DNA of 33,127 nucleotides from contig JBFYQC010000002.1 of NCBI GenBank assembly GCA_041302975.1, positions 1 to 33,127 of the forward strand. The letters run 5' to 3'. Shown piece after piece: positions 6,292-14,696 of the stretch (the first letter of the stretch is position 1; each line of letters starts with the position of its first letter). The DNA comes from UBA6183 sp041302975 (GTDB taxonomy: Bacteria; Bacteroidota; Bacteroidia; UKL13-3). The notes under the pieces are model-generated. The model was not told where the DNA came from, did not search any database, and saw only the letters and a list, made by a program, of their open reading frames with translations. The position numbers and the translations under genes are program-made.

Positions 6292-8454
6292 CTATTTGAC
6301 CATTGTCATTTCGTTTATTACATGGTTGGCTTTAGCCACTTTCTGCAGTACCCATAACACGTAACGTATATCAACTCCAACACTTCGGCTGTATGCTTCA
6401 TTCCACGCGTAATCGTTTATGGTTGCAGTAAATGCACGATCAAAATTAATAGCAATGAGTTGACCTTTTGCATTCATAACCGGGCTACCGCTATTACCTC
6501 CAGTTGTATCTAAATTGTACAAAATATTAACCGGTAAATCACCCAAAGATGGATGTATAAAATCACCTAAATCTCCAGCAGCATATAGTTCTCTGATTGC
6601 ATCTAACAATTGGTACTCGGCTGTATCACTTTTTTCAATTACTCCTTTAAGTGTGGTGTAAGGTTTTGCGTAAATACCATCATTAGGCGAATATCCTTTT
6701 ACATATCCATAGGTAAAACGTAAGGTAGCATTCGCATCAGGTATAAACGAACGTTGTTTCCATTGCTGCTTCACTTCAACTAAGCTTGCCATCAACTGAC
6801 TTAATTCTCCGTCACGTTTCTGGTCTTCGGCATCAAACCTTTTCATCTCCTCCCCTAACTCTGCTGCAAAATTTACCAACTCATCATTGTATGATAACAA
6901 AGAGGCCAAATCTTTTTCAATCCAATCGTTAACTTCTTTATTGTTATTTAGTTTTGATTTGCTGTAAAGTTCATCCACTAACTTTTCTATATCAGCTTGA
7001 GAACTGCGACCATCTAAAAGTTTTTTAACCGATGGCAACATGTTATTCTCGTTGAATGTTGCCGCATCACTAAACATTTTTATCATGGCCAATTTATCCA
7101 AATTCGCATCGTATCTGCCTAACGATTTACTCAGCTCTTTTTTAATGTTCGCTTGTTGAGAAGCGATGAAGTCTTTTTTTACATTATCATTAGGTAACTT
7201 CTTATAAACTGTTTGGTAGTAGCTTAATGTTGCTGAGGTGTGTACCAGAGGCGAAACACTATAAATTTGATCGAGCCACATGTTACGGTTAGCATACTTC
7301 ATTAAATCGGTGTACAACTCATCAATACGTGGAATTACATTCCCATATTTTGATTTTAGTGCAGCATTTGCATCAATGTATTGTTGTAATTGTTTTTCCT
7401 CTTCACGTTTTTTAGCACTTAAATTGGCACGCTTAAATCCTTGAAGTTTTCCTTTAAAATTTTTAGCGGTGTTGGCTAAACTTTTAATACGCGCAGCATA
7501 CTTAATATTCAATGCATAATCTTTTTTACCTAGTTGTTCCATTTGGTTTATCTGCCAATCAAACAAATTACTGATGTAACCTAAAAAGTAATTTTCATGG
7601 TACTCATAAAACCCTGCAGGTTGATGACGGTATGTACGTCCCGGATATCCTAGTACAAAAATGAAATCGTTTTCGTTAGCACCTTTAGGGTTTACATTTA
7701 AATACTTCACTGGTTTGTAAGGCACATTTTTCTCACTGTATTCAGCAGCACTTCCATCGGGTGCAACATATGCACGTAAAAAGGCAAAGTCGCCACTATG
7801 GCGTGGCCACACCCAATTATCTAACTCTCCACCATAAGCACCAATACTTACAGGTGGTACATAGACCAAGCGCACATCCTTTAACAATTTGTAACGGAAT
7901 AAAACGTAGGTTTTACCTGTAAACATCTCAGATATTTCACACTGCAAACCGGGATTGGCCTCGTTTTCTTTTTGCGTAACTACTTTTATATTTTCGGCAA
8001 TATGCTTTAATCGGCTCACCGCATCTAAATTCTGTGTTCCGTCAAGTACATCAGCAGAAACATCTTTATATGATGCGGTAATCTTACAAACTAAACCTTT
8101 AGCCGGTACTTCCTGTTGACGATTTTGAGCCAAAAAACCAAACTTAATATAATCGTTTTTTACATCACTAATAGCTTGCACATAACTAAACGCACAATGA
8201 TGATTGGTTACAATTAAACCTTCATTACTTAAAAAAGAACCTGTACATCCTCCAACCCTAACAATCGCATCAATTAAGCTTGTTCCACTTGGATTGTATA
8301 ACTCTTGTGGGGTAATTTTTAAACCCGCTTTTTTAACATCAATGTTTTTTAATTCAGATAACGGGAACATGCCCTCATCTTGCTTTTTAGTAGTGTGCGA
8401 TGTAAGTATTGCACCAGTAGCAAATAATGAAAATAACAGTACGATTTTTTTCAT
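6292..8454 (-). CDS. S46 family dipeptidyl-peptidase, DPP11-like
   Basis: The 720-residue exported serine peptidase removes dipeptides from the N-termini of peptides, a nutritional activity of asaccharolytic Bacteroidota. The chymotrypsin-like triad is visible as His85/His86 in TNHHC, Asp222 in RHSGDFAF and Ser655 in TGGNSGSP. Known from the family: the residue 18 positions after the catalytic serine sets specificity, Gly in DPP7 (hydrophobic P1) and Arg in DPP11 (Asp/Glu P1). Here FDR places Arg at 673, so acidic P1 specificity is inferred. The N-terminus has a hydrophobic signal segment (residues 4-18). It stands alone between a terminator and the divergent queG gene. A TATTTTCG box at 8475-8482 is a possible -7 element without a clear -33. 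Confidence 0.92.
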   Translation of the reverse strand: MKKIVLLFSLFATGAILTSHTTKKQDEGMFPLSELKNIDVKKAGLKITPQELYNPSGTSLIDAIVRVGGCTGSFLSNEGLIVTNHHCAFSYVQAISDVKNDYIKFGFLAQNRQQEVPAKGLVCKITASYKDVSADVLDGTQNLDAVSRLKHIAENIKVVTQKENEANPGLQCEISEMFTGKTYVLFRYKLLKDVRLVYVPPVSIGAYGGELDNWVWPRHSGDFAFLRAYVAPDGSAAEYSEKNVPYKPVKYLNVNPKGANENDFIFVLGYPGRTYRHQPAGFYEYHENYFLGYISNLFDWQINQMEQLGKKDYALNIKYAARIKSLANTAKNFKGKLQGFKRANLSAKKREEEKQLQQYIDANAALKSKYGNVIPRIDELYTDLMKYANRNMWLDQIYSVSPLVHTSATLSYYQTVYKKLPNDNVKKDFIASQQANIKKELSKSLGRYDANLDKLAMIKMFSDAATFNENNMLPSVKKLLDGRSSQADIEKLVDELYSKSKLNNNKEVNDWIEKDLASLLSYNDELVNFAAELGEEMKRFDAEDQKRDGELSQLMASLVEVKQQWKQRSFIPDANATLRFTYGYVKGYSPNDGIYAKPYTTLKGVIEKSDTAEYQLLDAIRELYAAGDLGDFIHPSLGDLPVNILYNLDTTGGNSGSPVMNAKGQLIAINFDRAFTATINDYAWNEAYSRSVGVDIRYVLWVLQKVAKANHVINEMTMVK

Positions 8455-8578
8455 GAAACAATTTGGTTGAGCAGCGAAAATAACATAAGTTTTCAGAATG
8501 AACCACCATCAGATACACCTTACTAATAATTTACCAAGGTATGGGTTTATAATAGACTAAAAAAAACTGAGCAAAGAT

Positions 8579-8586
8579 TATATTTG
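8579..8586 (+). promoter_or_regulatory. Possible -7 box directly before queG
   Basis: TATATTTG fits TAnnTTTG perfectly, but no TTTG lies at the expected -33 distance. It ends six bases before the queG ATG, so transcription from it would give an essentially leaderless mRNA. It may be coincidence in AT-rich DNA. Confidence 0.3.
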
Positions 8587-8592
8587 CCAATC

Positions 8593-9522
8593 ATGTTAAA
8601 GGCCCAACAATACCAAAATCTCATTAAACAAAAAGCACTTGAGCTAGGCTTTTTTGAAATTGGTTTTAGTAAGGCCGAGTTTCTGGAAACCGAAGCACCT
8701 AAATTAGAGCGTTGGTTAACCAATAACATGCACGGCCAAATGGCTTACATGCAAAATCATTTCGACAAAAGATTAGACCCAAGATTATTGGTTGATGGTG
8801 CAAAAACGGTGGTTTCACTTTTGTTTAATTACTTCTCGCCCCTGAAACAGACAGACACCGAAGCACCTAAAATAAGTAAGTACGCTTATGGCAACGATTA
8901 CCACGATGTGGTAAAAAATAAACTACATGAACTTTTAAATTGGATAAGGGAAAATATTGGTGAAGTAAATGGTAGAGCATTTGTTGATTCTGCACCTGTA
9001 TTAGAACGAGCTTGGGCTGCCAAAAGTGGTCTAGGTTGGATTGGCAAAAATGGTAATTTAATAAATAAAGGCAGTGGCTCTTTTTATTTTTTAAGTGAGT
9101 TGATTATTGATTTAGAGTTAACACCTGACAACCATCTAGCCACAAACCATTGCGGAACTTGCACTGCTTGTATTGAAGCCTGCCCTACGCAAGCAATTAT
9201 TAGCCCTTCTGTTGTTGATGGAAGCAAGTGCATTTCATACTACACCATAGAGCTAAAAGAGGCTATTCCATTTGAAGCTAAAGGCAAATTAGACAATTGG
9301 ATGTTTGGTTGTGATGTATGTCAAGATGTTTGTCCATGGAATAGATTTGCGAAAGCCAATACAGAACCTACATTTGCACCTAAAGAAGAAGTATTAAACT
9401 TTACTCAACAAGATTGGCTAGAGATTACGGAAGATGTATTTAAAAAAGTCTTTAAAAATTCACCCGTTAAGCGAACCAAATACAACGGTTTGAAAAGAAA
9501 TATTGACTTTATAGTAAATTAG
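8593..9522 (+). CDS. queG: Epoxyqueuosine reductase
   Basis: The 309-residue protein catalyses the last step of queuosine tRNA modification, reducing epoxyqueuosine at the wobble position with a cobalamin and two 4Fe-4S clusters. Eight cluster cysteines are visible: Cys187, 190, 193 and 197 in CGTCTACIEACP, then Cys213, 240, 243 and 247, the last three in CDVCQDVCPWN. The catalytic-region motif FVDSAPVLERAWA supplies Asp132. It is the short form without C-terminal HEAT repeats. ATG 8593 is preferred to an in-frame TTG at 8584. The next gene starts seven bases after the stop, so they are probably cotranscribed, though no functional link is evident. Confidence 0.93.
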   Translation: MLKAQQYQNLIKQKALELGFFEIGFSKAEFLETEAPKLERWLTNNMHGQMAYMQNHFDKRLDPRLLVDGAKTVVSLLFNYFSPLKQTDTEAPKISKYAYGNDYHDVVKNKLHELLNWIRENIGEVNGRAFVDSAPVLERAWAAKSGLGWIGKNGNLINKGSGSFYFLSELIIDLELTPDNHLATNHCGTCTACIEACPTQAIISPSVVDGSKCISYYTIELKEAIPFEAKGKLDNWMFGCDVCQDVCPWNRFAKANTEPTFAPKEEVLNFTQQDWLEITEDVFKKVFKNSPVKRTKYNGLKRNIDFIVN

Positions 9523-9529
9523 CACCCAA

Positions 9530-10714
9530 ATGACTTTGAATCGAGCAAAAATATACCTTGTAATAGCATTAGTTTTTACCATTGTAAAGGTAAGTGCGCA
9601 ATCAAAATTTGAATACGGAATCAGAAGTACTTTAAATATGAGCACCATCGGGAGTCAGTATGGCAAATACAATGGTAGCGGCATGTACAGCATGGGTGTT
9701 TTTGGGTCAAGGAATCTTAGTAACCTCATTACAGTAGCAGTTGAACCTACCTACACACAAACCGGTTTTAAAGAAAAACAAAACGATAGCCGTTATGTTT
9801 TACAGCACCTCGACCTTAACCTAAATACCTACTTTTCTGTTTTTGGTGATGACGCATTGACGTTGTATTTGGGGTTACGTCCTGGTTTTTTATTGGGTTT
9901 TAAAAGTGAAACCATTAAAGACGGAAATTATATAAAACTAGACGCCACCAATAATACAAACAAAGCCGGACAGGTTGATATGGGCATAAATGCGGGTTTA
10001 TCGGTGCAACTATCTCCTGTGGTTAACTTTGAACTTGGCTACTCATATAGCATGAGCAACAACAACGATAATACATTGATAAAAGGAAGAACATCAACCA
10101 TAGAAATGACACTAAAGTTAAATGCGGTTGATTTAAAACGCCTAATTGACAGTAAAGAAATTACAATAAAAGAGCAAATTCAAAGCTACCAAAAAGGTGT
10201 ATTATTTGTAATGCTTCCTACATTATCAGAAAAAGATTTAGCCCGTTTAACCAATGAAGGGGACAGAAATTACACCATTAATGAACTTAAGGTGCGTAAT
10301 CTAAAAGTTATTGCCGAGTTTGTTCGTAACTATACATTTACACCGGTATTTTTCTTTGCAGATAGTAATGTAAACCAAATTATCACCGGTAATTATGGTT
10401 CTATCTTTTTAAACAATAACTTAGAAGTTGATACTACAATTAAAGCTCCACAAACCACAAATTTTATGGTAGCAAGCTTTTGCAGCGACTTATATAATTA
10501 CAGTGACAGAATTAGCTATGGATTATTTGTGTACGACAACAAACTAAATCAGTTAGGTAAACCATACAACATTCCGGGACAAATGTTTGGTTTATATACC
10601 GATGGGGATCCTCAAAACTATTTTAAAACCAAACGCATTAACTACACCACCATGCCATTTGATAGAATGGTGCGTAAGTTTAACAGCCGTATGATAAGGT
10701 ACGCAGAGTTTTAA
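9530..10714 (+). CDS. Outer-membrane barrel protein with extra C-terminal domain
   Basis: The function is unknown. The 394-residue product has a signal peptide (cleavage likely after VSA, residue 23). Residues 24-200 are strand-rich with the alternating pattern and Gly/aromatic turns of PorT/OmpW-like Bacteroidota barrels (YGIRSTLNMS, LGLRPGFLLG, ELGYSYSMS). Residues about 215-394 form a distinct mixed domain with KGVLFVMLPT, YTFTPVFFFADSN, LEVDTT and a final MIRYAEF. I recall similar stretches (LLVRL..., FxFCxVYFFYS, LxxDTTI) as a stand-alone secreted Bacteroidota protein, so this looks like a fusion; that is from memory and unverified. It follows queG by seven bases and its stop codon abuts the convergent DUF3109 gene. 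Confidence 0.75.
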   Translation: MTLNRAKIYLVIALVFTIVKVSAQSKFEYGIRSTLNMSTIGSQYGKYNGSGMYSMGVFGSRNLSNLITVAVEPTYTQTGFKEKQNDSRYVLQHLDLNLNTYFSVFGDDALTLYLGLRPGFLLGFKSETIKDGNYIKLDATNNTNKAGQVDMGINAGLSVQLSPVVNFELGYSYSMSNNNDNTLIKGRTSTIEMTLKLNAVDLKRLIDSKEITIKEQIQSYQKGVLFVMLPTLSEKDLARLTNEGDRNYTINELKVRNLKVIAEFVRNYTFTPVFFFADSNVNQIITGNYGSIFLNNNLEVDTTIKAPQTTNFMVASFCSDLYNYSDRISYGLFVYDNKLNQLGKPYNIPGQMFGLYTDGDPQNYFKTKRINYTTMPFDRMVRKFNSRMIRYAEF

Positions 10715-11284
10715 TTAATCTTCTTTTAGCGCCTCGGCAATAGCATCTAACTCATTATACCACCCCTCGCCATAGGCACGAACAAGGGGAGCTTTTAAAA
10801 ACTTATAAATAGGAGTTTGGTGTTTTTCCCCAAATGAACAGGCCGGTTTACAAATTTCCCACTTGTGGTAATTAAGGGCATCGTAATCACCAACCTTATT
10901 TATCCGTATTGGATACAAATGACAAGATATTGGTTTTTGAAAATTTATCCGTCCTGCTTTCCATGCATTCTCAATTCCACAAGACAATATACCATTATCT
11001 TTTACCACGAAAACACACTCACCAGTTGGCAAACAGGTAGTCACCAAGTCACCATCTGTATCATGCTCACTTATTCCATTTCGTGTAATTATTTCCAAAC
11101 CTTCTTGAGACAAAAATGGTGAAATGGCAGGTAGCAAATCGTTTATGGTAGCAATTTCAGACTCATTAACAGGAGCACCAAAATCACCTTCTACACAGCA
11201 TGCTCCTTTACACGAGTTTAAATCACATATAAAATGTTTATCAAACAAGTCTTCAGAAAGCAGGGTATTTTCGTGAATAATCAT
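10715..11284 (-). CDS. DUF3109 cysteine-cluster protein
   Basis: This 189-residue cytosolic protein matches the DUF3109 family of Bacteroidota, whose function is unknown. It carries ten cysteines: Cys20, 25, 29 and 30 (CDLNSCKGACC), 84, 90, 102, 121 in CHLYPIR, 145 and 149. The CxxxCC and CxLYP motifs recall the YkgJ-type zinc- or iron-chelating families, so metal or Fe-S binding is a reasonable inference. It lies directly after the ribosomal superoperon terminator. No separate promoter is evident in the roughly 60 bases before it, so low-level read-through expression is likely. Its stop codon is immediately adjacent to the stop of the convergent barrel gene. Confidence 0.85.
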   Translation of the reverse strand: MIIHENTLLSEDLFDKHFICDLNSCKGACCVEGDFGAPVNESEIATINDLLPAISPFLSQEGLEIITRNGISEHDTDGDLVTTCLPTGECVFVVKDNGILSCGIENAWKAGRINFQKPISCHLYPIRINKVGDYDALNYHKWEICKPACSFGEKHQTPIYKFLKAPLVRAYGEGWYNELDAIAEALKED

Positions 11285-11296
11285 GCTATATATAAT

Positions 11297-11327
11297 AAAA
11301 AAACGGCTAAGTATTACTTAGCCGTTT
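11297..11327 (-). terminator. Terminator of the ribosomal superoperon
   Basis: On the minus strand a 12-bp perfect stem, AAACGGCTAAGT with ACTTAGCCGTTT (11316-11327 and 11301-11312), closes on a three-base loop and continues into a run of seven T. It sits about 20 bases after the rplQ stop and just before the DUF3109 start. Confidence 0.9.
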
Positions 11328-11347
11328 GAAATATTGTTAGTATAATA

Positions 11348-11830
11348 CTAGTTTTCTTCTGTTGCAGTAGCATCGTTAGATTCAGCAGCTGGTTTAGTAG
11401 CAGCAGGCTTACGACCTCTACGAGTTGATTTCTTAGCATCAGACTTAGTTACTTTTTCAGCAAGCATAGCCTCATTAAAATCAACTAATTCAATGATACT
11501 CATTTCAGCGTTATCACCTTTACGGTTCATGAGCTTTAAAATTCGCGTGTATCCACCTGGACGATCGCCTACTTTTTGTGCTACAGGTCCGAAAAGTTCT
11601 TTAACAACCTCTTTACTTTTAAGGTAGCTAAAAACGGTCCTACGAGAGTGTGTATTATCTTCTTTTGATTTACTGATGATTGGCTCAACGTATTTTCTCA
11701 ATTCTTTAGCTTTGGCCAAAGTAGTGGTAATACGTTTGTGTAATATTAACGAGCCTGCCATGTTAGAAAGCATTGACTTACGATGCGAAGCTGTTCTTCC
11801 TAAGTGATTAAATGTTTTACCGTGTCTCAT
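11348..11830 (-). CDS. rplQ: 50S ribosomal protein bL17
   Basis: The 160-residue product starts with the canonical MRHGKxxxxLGRTxSHRKxML. Residues 1-120 cover the family core near the tunnel exit. The last 40 residues form an Ala/Lys/Thr/Glu-rich tail (KSTRRGRKPAATK...ATATEEN) that is absent from E. coli L17 (127 aa) but usual in Bacteroidota. It is the last gene of the alpha segment, 55 bases after rpoA, and is followed by the operon terminator. Confidence 0.96.
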   Translation of the reverse strand: MRHGKTFNHLGRTASHRKSMLSNMAGSLILHKRITTTLAKAKELRKYVEPIISKSKEDNTHSRRTVFSYLKSKEVVKELFGPVAQKVGDRPGGYTRILKLMNRKGDNAEMSIIELVDFNEAMLAEKVTKSDAKKSTRRGRKPAATKPAAESNDATATEEN

Positions 11831-11885
11831 CTCTTTTATAATTTGTCATAAACCCTAACAAGGCTTATGGTCTATCATCTAATTA

Positions 11886-12878
11886 TTATTCTTCGTTACC
11901 TAAATATTTAGCTACATCCATACCAAATACCAAACCTTTTTCTCTAGCTAATTCTTCTAATTCAGATAATGATTTCTTACCGAAGTTGCGGAACTTCAAT
12001 AAATCACCAATTTCATAACCAACTAAATCACCTAAGGTTTTAATATCAGCTGCTTTTAGGCAATTGTATGCGCGAACAGATAAATCTAAGTCTGATAATG
12101 GAGTTTTTAATATCTTACGGATGTGTAATACATTCTCATCAACCTCCTGAGGAACCTCTTTTACTTGAGTATCCATAGTGATTAACTCATCAGAGAACAA
12201 CATAAAGTGTTGAATAAGAATTTTTGCTGCTTCCTTTAAGGCATCTTCAGGATGAATAGAACCGTCAGTAGCTATCTCGATTAATAACTTTTCATAATCG
12301 GTTTTTTGCTCAACACGGAAGTCTTCAACACTGTATTTTACATTTTTGATTGGAGTAAAAATAGCATCCATTGGGATTAATCCAATTGGTGCATCTTTGG
12401 GTTTGTTTTCCTCGGCAGGAACATAACCTCTTCCTTTATCAACTGTAATTTCCAATTCTAAATGAACAGAAGGATCCATGTGACAAATTACCAAATCAGG
12501 ATTTAAAACCTTAAATGTATTGGTGTGTTTTCCAATTTCACCTGCATTAAATGCCTCTTGGCCTTTAATGTTGATGAAAATCTTCTCATTATCAACACCA
12601 TCTATAATACGCTTAAAACGAACTTGCTTTAAGTTTAATACGATTTCAACAACATCCTCAATAACTCCTTTTAAGGTAGAGAACTCATGATCAGCACCAG
12701 TAATTTTTACCGAAGTGATTGCGAAACCTTCTAAAGATGAAAGTAGAATTCTCCTTAAAGCGTTACCAATGGTAACACCATATCCTTTTTCTAACGGACG
12801 GAATTCGAACTGACCAAAAAAGTCAGTTTCTTTATGCATAATAACTTTATCCGGTTTTTGAAAAGCGAGAATGGCCAT
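11886..12878 (-). CDS. rpoA: RNA polymerase alpha subunit
   Basis: The 330-residue protein has the dimerising N-terminal domain (1-235; FRPLEKGYGVTIGNALRRILLSS at 26-48) and, after a short linker, the DNA-binding alpha-CTD (about 250-320). The CTD keeps the UP-element and activator-contact residues Arg269, Asn272 and Cys273 in VRAYNCLK and Gly300-Lys302 in FGKKSL. It scaffolds polymerase assembly. It lies between rpsD and rplQ, the conserved alpha-operon order, with only 16 bases from rpsD. Confidence 0.97.
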   Translation of the reverse strand: MAILAFQKPDKVIMHKETDFFGQFEFRPLEKGYGVTIGNALRRILLSSLEGFAITSVKITGADHEFSTLKGVIEDVVEIVLNLKQVRFKRIIDGVDNEKIFINIKGQEAFNAGEIGKHTNTFKVLNPDLVICHMDPSVHLELEITVDKGRGYVPAEENKPKDAPIGLIPMDAIFTPIKNVKYSVEDFRVEQKTDYEKLLIEIATDGSIHPEDALKEAAKILIQHFMLFSDELITMDTQVKEVPQEVDENVLHIRKILKTPLSDLDLSVRAYNCLKAADIKTLGDLVGYEIGDLLKFRNFGKKSLSELEELAREKGLVFGMDVAKYLGNEE

Positions 12879-12894
12879 TTTGTATTATTAATTA

Positions 12895-13503
12895 TTATTT
12901 TGAGTACAATTCAACGATTAACTGTTCCTTGATGTTTTCAGGAATTTGATCTCTTTCAGGCATTGCCAAGAAAGTACCTTTCATTGCCTTTGCATCCCAG
13001 TTAACCCAGTTAAACTTAGCTGCATTACCATGAGCTAATGAATCAACAATTACTTCCAACGTTTTTGATTTCTCGCGAACTTCAATCACATCACCAGGGC
13101 GAAGTGTATAAGAAGGAATGTTAACAACATTACCATTAACTGTGATATGACAATGACTTACTAACTGACGAGCAGCAGAGCGAGTTCTTGCAATACCTAA
13201 ACGAAAAACAGTATTATCTAAACGAGCCTCTAAGTATTTTAACAAGTTCTCACCAGTGATACCTTTTTTACGGGCAGCCGTTTCGAATGTTTTGTAAAAC
13301 TGACGCTCTAAAACACCGTAAGTGTATTTAGCTTTTTGTTTTTCAAACAACTGAATTGCGTATTCAGTTAATTTAGCTCTCTTACGAGATTGACCGTGCT
13401 GACCCGGAGGCGTACCTCTTTTCTCGAAATTTTTATCCGGTCCGTAAATTGCCTCTTTAAATCTGCGGGCAATCTTGGTTTTTGGTCCAATATATCTAGC
13501 CAT
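12895..13503 (-). CDS. rpsD: 30S ribosomal protein uS4
   Basis: The 202-residue primary 16S-binding protein has the S4 RNA-binding domain at about 90-155 (LDNTVFRLGIARTRSAARQL, then VNGNVVNIPSYTLRPGD). The N-terminal zinc-type cysteines found in some S4 proteins are absent. In many bacteria S4 represses its own operon through the mRNA upstream. Here the spacing to rpsK is 28 bases, leaving little room for a leader directly before rpsM-rpsK-rpsD. Confidence 0.97.
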   Translation of the reverse strand: MARYIGPKTKIARRFKEAIYGPDKNFEKRGTPPGQHGQSRKRAKLTEYAIQLFEKQKAKYTYGVLERQFYKTFETAARKKGITGENLLKYLEARLDNTVFRLGIARTRSAARQLVSHCHITVNGNVVNIPSYTLRPGDVIEVREKSKTLEVIVDSLAHGNAAKFNWVNWDAKAMKGTFLAMPERDQIPENIKEQLIVELYSK

Positions 13504-13531
13504 TTTTCTTTTTTCTTAAACGTAACAATAA

Positions 13532-13924
13532 TTACACTCTTCTCTTTTTAGGAGGGCGACAGCCGTTGTGAGGCATAGGAGTAATATCACGAATTGATAA
13601 CACATCTAAACCAGCAGCTTGTAAAGTACGGATTGCAGACTCACGTCCTGATCCAGGTCCTTTAACAAACACTTCAACTTTTTTCATTCCGGCATCAACA
13701 GCAACCTTAGCGCAATCTTGTGCGGCCATTTGTGCTGCATATGGTGTGTTCTTTTTAGAACCACGGAATCCCATTTTACCAGCAGAAGCCCAAGATACTA
13801 CCTGACCTGTAGAGTTGGTAATAGAGATAATAATATTGTTAAAGGTAGCTTTTATGTGCGCTTGACCATTCGCGTCAATCGCTACTACTCTTTTTTTGCT
13901 TACTTTTTTATTATTTGTAGCCAT
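13532..13924 (-). CDS. rpsK: 30S ribosomal protein uS11
   Basis: The 130-residue platform protein carries the family hallmarks AHIKATFNNIIISITN near the start, WASAGKMGFRGSKKNTPYAA in the middle and the C-terminal DITPMPHNGCRPPKKRRV. The length is typical. It lies 22 bases after rpsM and before rpsD, within the alpha segment. Confidence 0.97.
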   Translation of the reverse strand: MATNNKKVSKKRVVAIDANGQAHIKATFNNIIISITNSTGQVVSWASAGKMGFRGSKKNTPYAAQMAAQDCAKVAVDAGMKKVEVFVKGPGSGRESAIRTLQAAGLDVLSIRDITPMPHNGCRPPKKRRV

Positions 13925-13946
13925 TGTTAATGTTATTACTTACCTC

Positions 13947-14324
13947 TTACTTGGTTACTTTTTTCTTACCAGCAACTGTCTTACGCTTACCTTTACGGGT
14001 ACGAGCATTAGTACGGGTACGTTGACCACGCAAAGGCAAGCCTTTACGATGACGTAAACCACGATAGCAACCAATATCCATCAAACGTTTGATGTTCAAT
14101 TGTTTTTCAGAGCGTAGTTCACCCTCAACTGTTAAACCTTCGGTTATGAATTTACGAATTTTGCTTAACTCATCGTCATTCCATTCGCTAACCTTTTTAC
14201 TTAAATCAATTCCGCACTCAGTCAAAATATGCTGAGCGGTTGATCTTCCGATGCCATAAATGTAGGTAAGTCCTATCTCACCTCTTTTATTTTTAGGCAA
14301 ATCTATACCTGATATACGAGCCAT
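13947..14324 (-). CDS. rpsM: 30S ribosomal protein uS13
   Basis: The 125-residue head protein contacts P-site tRNA and the 50S bridge. It starts MARISGIDLPKNKRGEIGLTYIYGIG and contains GLRHRKGLPLRGQRTRTNART, then a basic tail KGKRKTVAGKKKVTK that reaches the P site. The start lies nine bases after the rpmJ stop. Confidence 0.97.
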   Translation of the reverse strand: MARISGIDLPKNKRGEIGLTYIYGIGRSTAQHILTECGIDLSKKVSEWNDDELSKIRKFITEGLTVEGELRSEKQLNIKRLMDIGCYRGLRHRKGLPLRGQRTRTNARTRKGKRKTVAGKKKVTK

Positions 14325-14333
14325 AGTTCTTAA

Positions 14334-14450
14334 TTATCCTTGACGTTGTTTAAACTTTGGATTCTTTTTGTTAATCACGTAAATCCTACCCTTACGTTTA
14401 ACTAAAACACAGTCCTCACTGCGTTTTTTAACAGATGTTCTAACTTTCAT
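14334..14450 (-). CDS. rpmJ: 50S ribosomal protein bL36, zinc-free form
   Basis: This 38-codon gene was read directly from the minus strand. The product begins MKVRTSVKKRSEDCVLVKRK and ends NPKFKQRQG. Compared with zinc-binding L36 (CxxC...C...H), the first, third and fourth ligands are Arg/Ser, Asn/Lys and Phe/Lys, and a single cysteine (Cys14) remains. It is therefore the C-minus type, not needing zinc. It sits between infA (7-base gap) and rpsM (9-base gap), its usual place. Confidence 0.93.
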   Translation of the reverse strand: MKVRTSVKKRSEDCVLVKRKGRIYVINKKNPKFKQRQG

Positions 14451-14457
14451 CGTTCGT

Positions 14458-14676
14458 TTACTTATATCTGTAAATAATTCTACCTTTTGATAAATCATAC
14501 GGTGACATTTCCACCGAAATTTTATCTCCTGGTAATATTTTTATGTAGTGCATCCTCATTTTTCCCGAAATGTGGGCAATGATCTCATGACCATTTTCAA
14601 GGCGCACTCTAAACATTGCGTTACTCAATGCTTCTGTTATTACTCCGTCCTGTTTTATCAGTGACTGTTTTGACAT
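14458..14676 (-). CDS. infA: Translation initiation factor IF-1
   Basis: The 72-residue OB-fold protein occupies the ribosomal A site during initiation. The family core LIKQDGVITEALSNAMFRV, GHEIIAHISGKMRMHYIKIL and PYDLSKGRI is complete and the length is exactly typical. A good promoter lies 20-50 bases upstream in the secY-infA gap, so infA and the alpha genes can be transcribed apart from secY. No map (methionine aminopeptidase) gene stands between secY and infA. Confidence 0.97.
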   Translation of the reverse strand: MSKQSLIKQDGVITEALSNAMFRVRLENGHEIIAHISGKMRMHYIKILPGDKISVEMSPYDLSKGRIIYRYK

Positions 14677-14696
14677 ACTTGCTTTTATAAGGGCTG

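Noticed and set aside
11338..11350. 13-base palindrome TAGTATAATACTA overlapping the rplQ stop
   Set aside because: It is AT-rich, overlaps a stop codon and lies beside a far stronger terminator; no separate role is supported.
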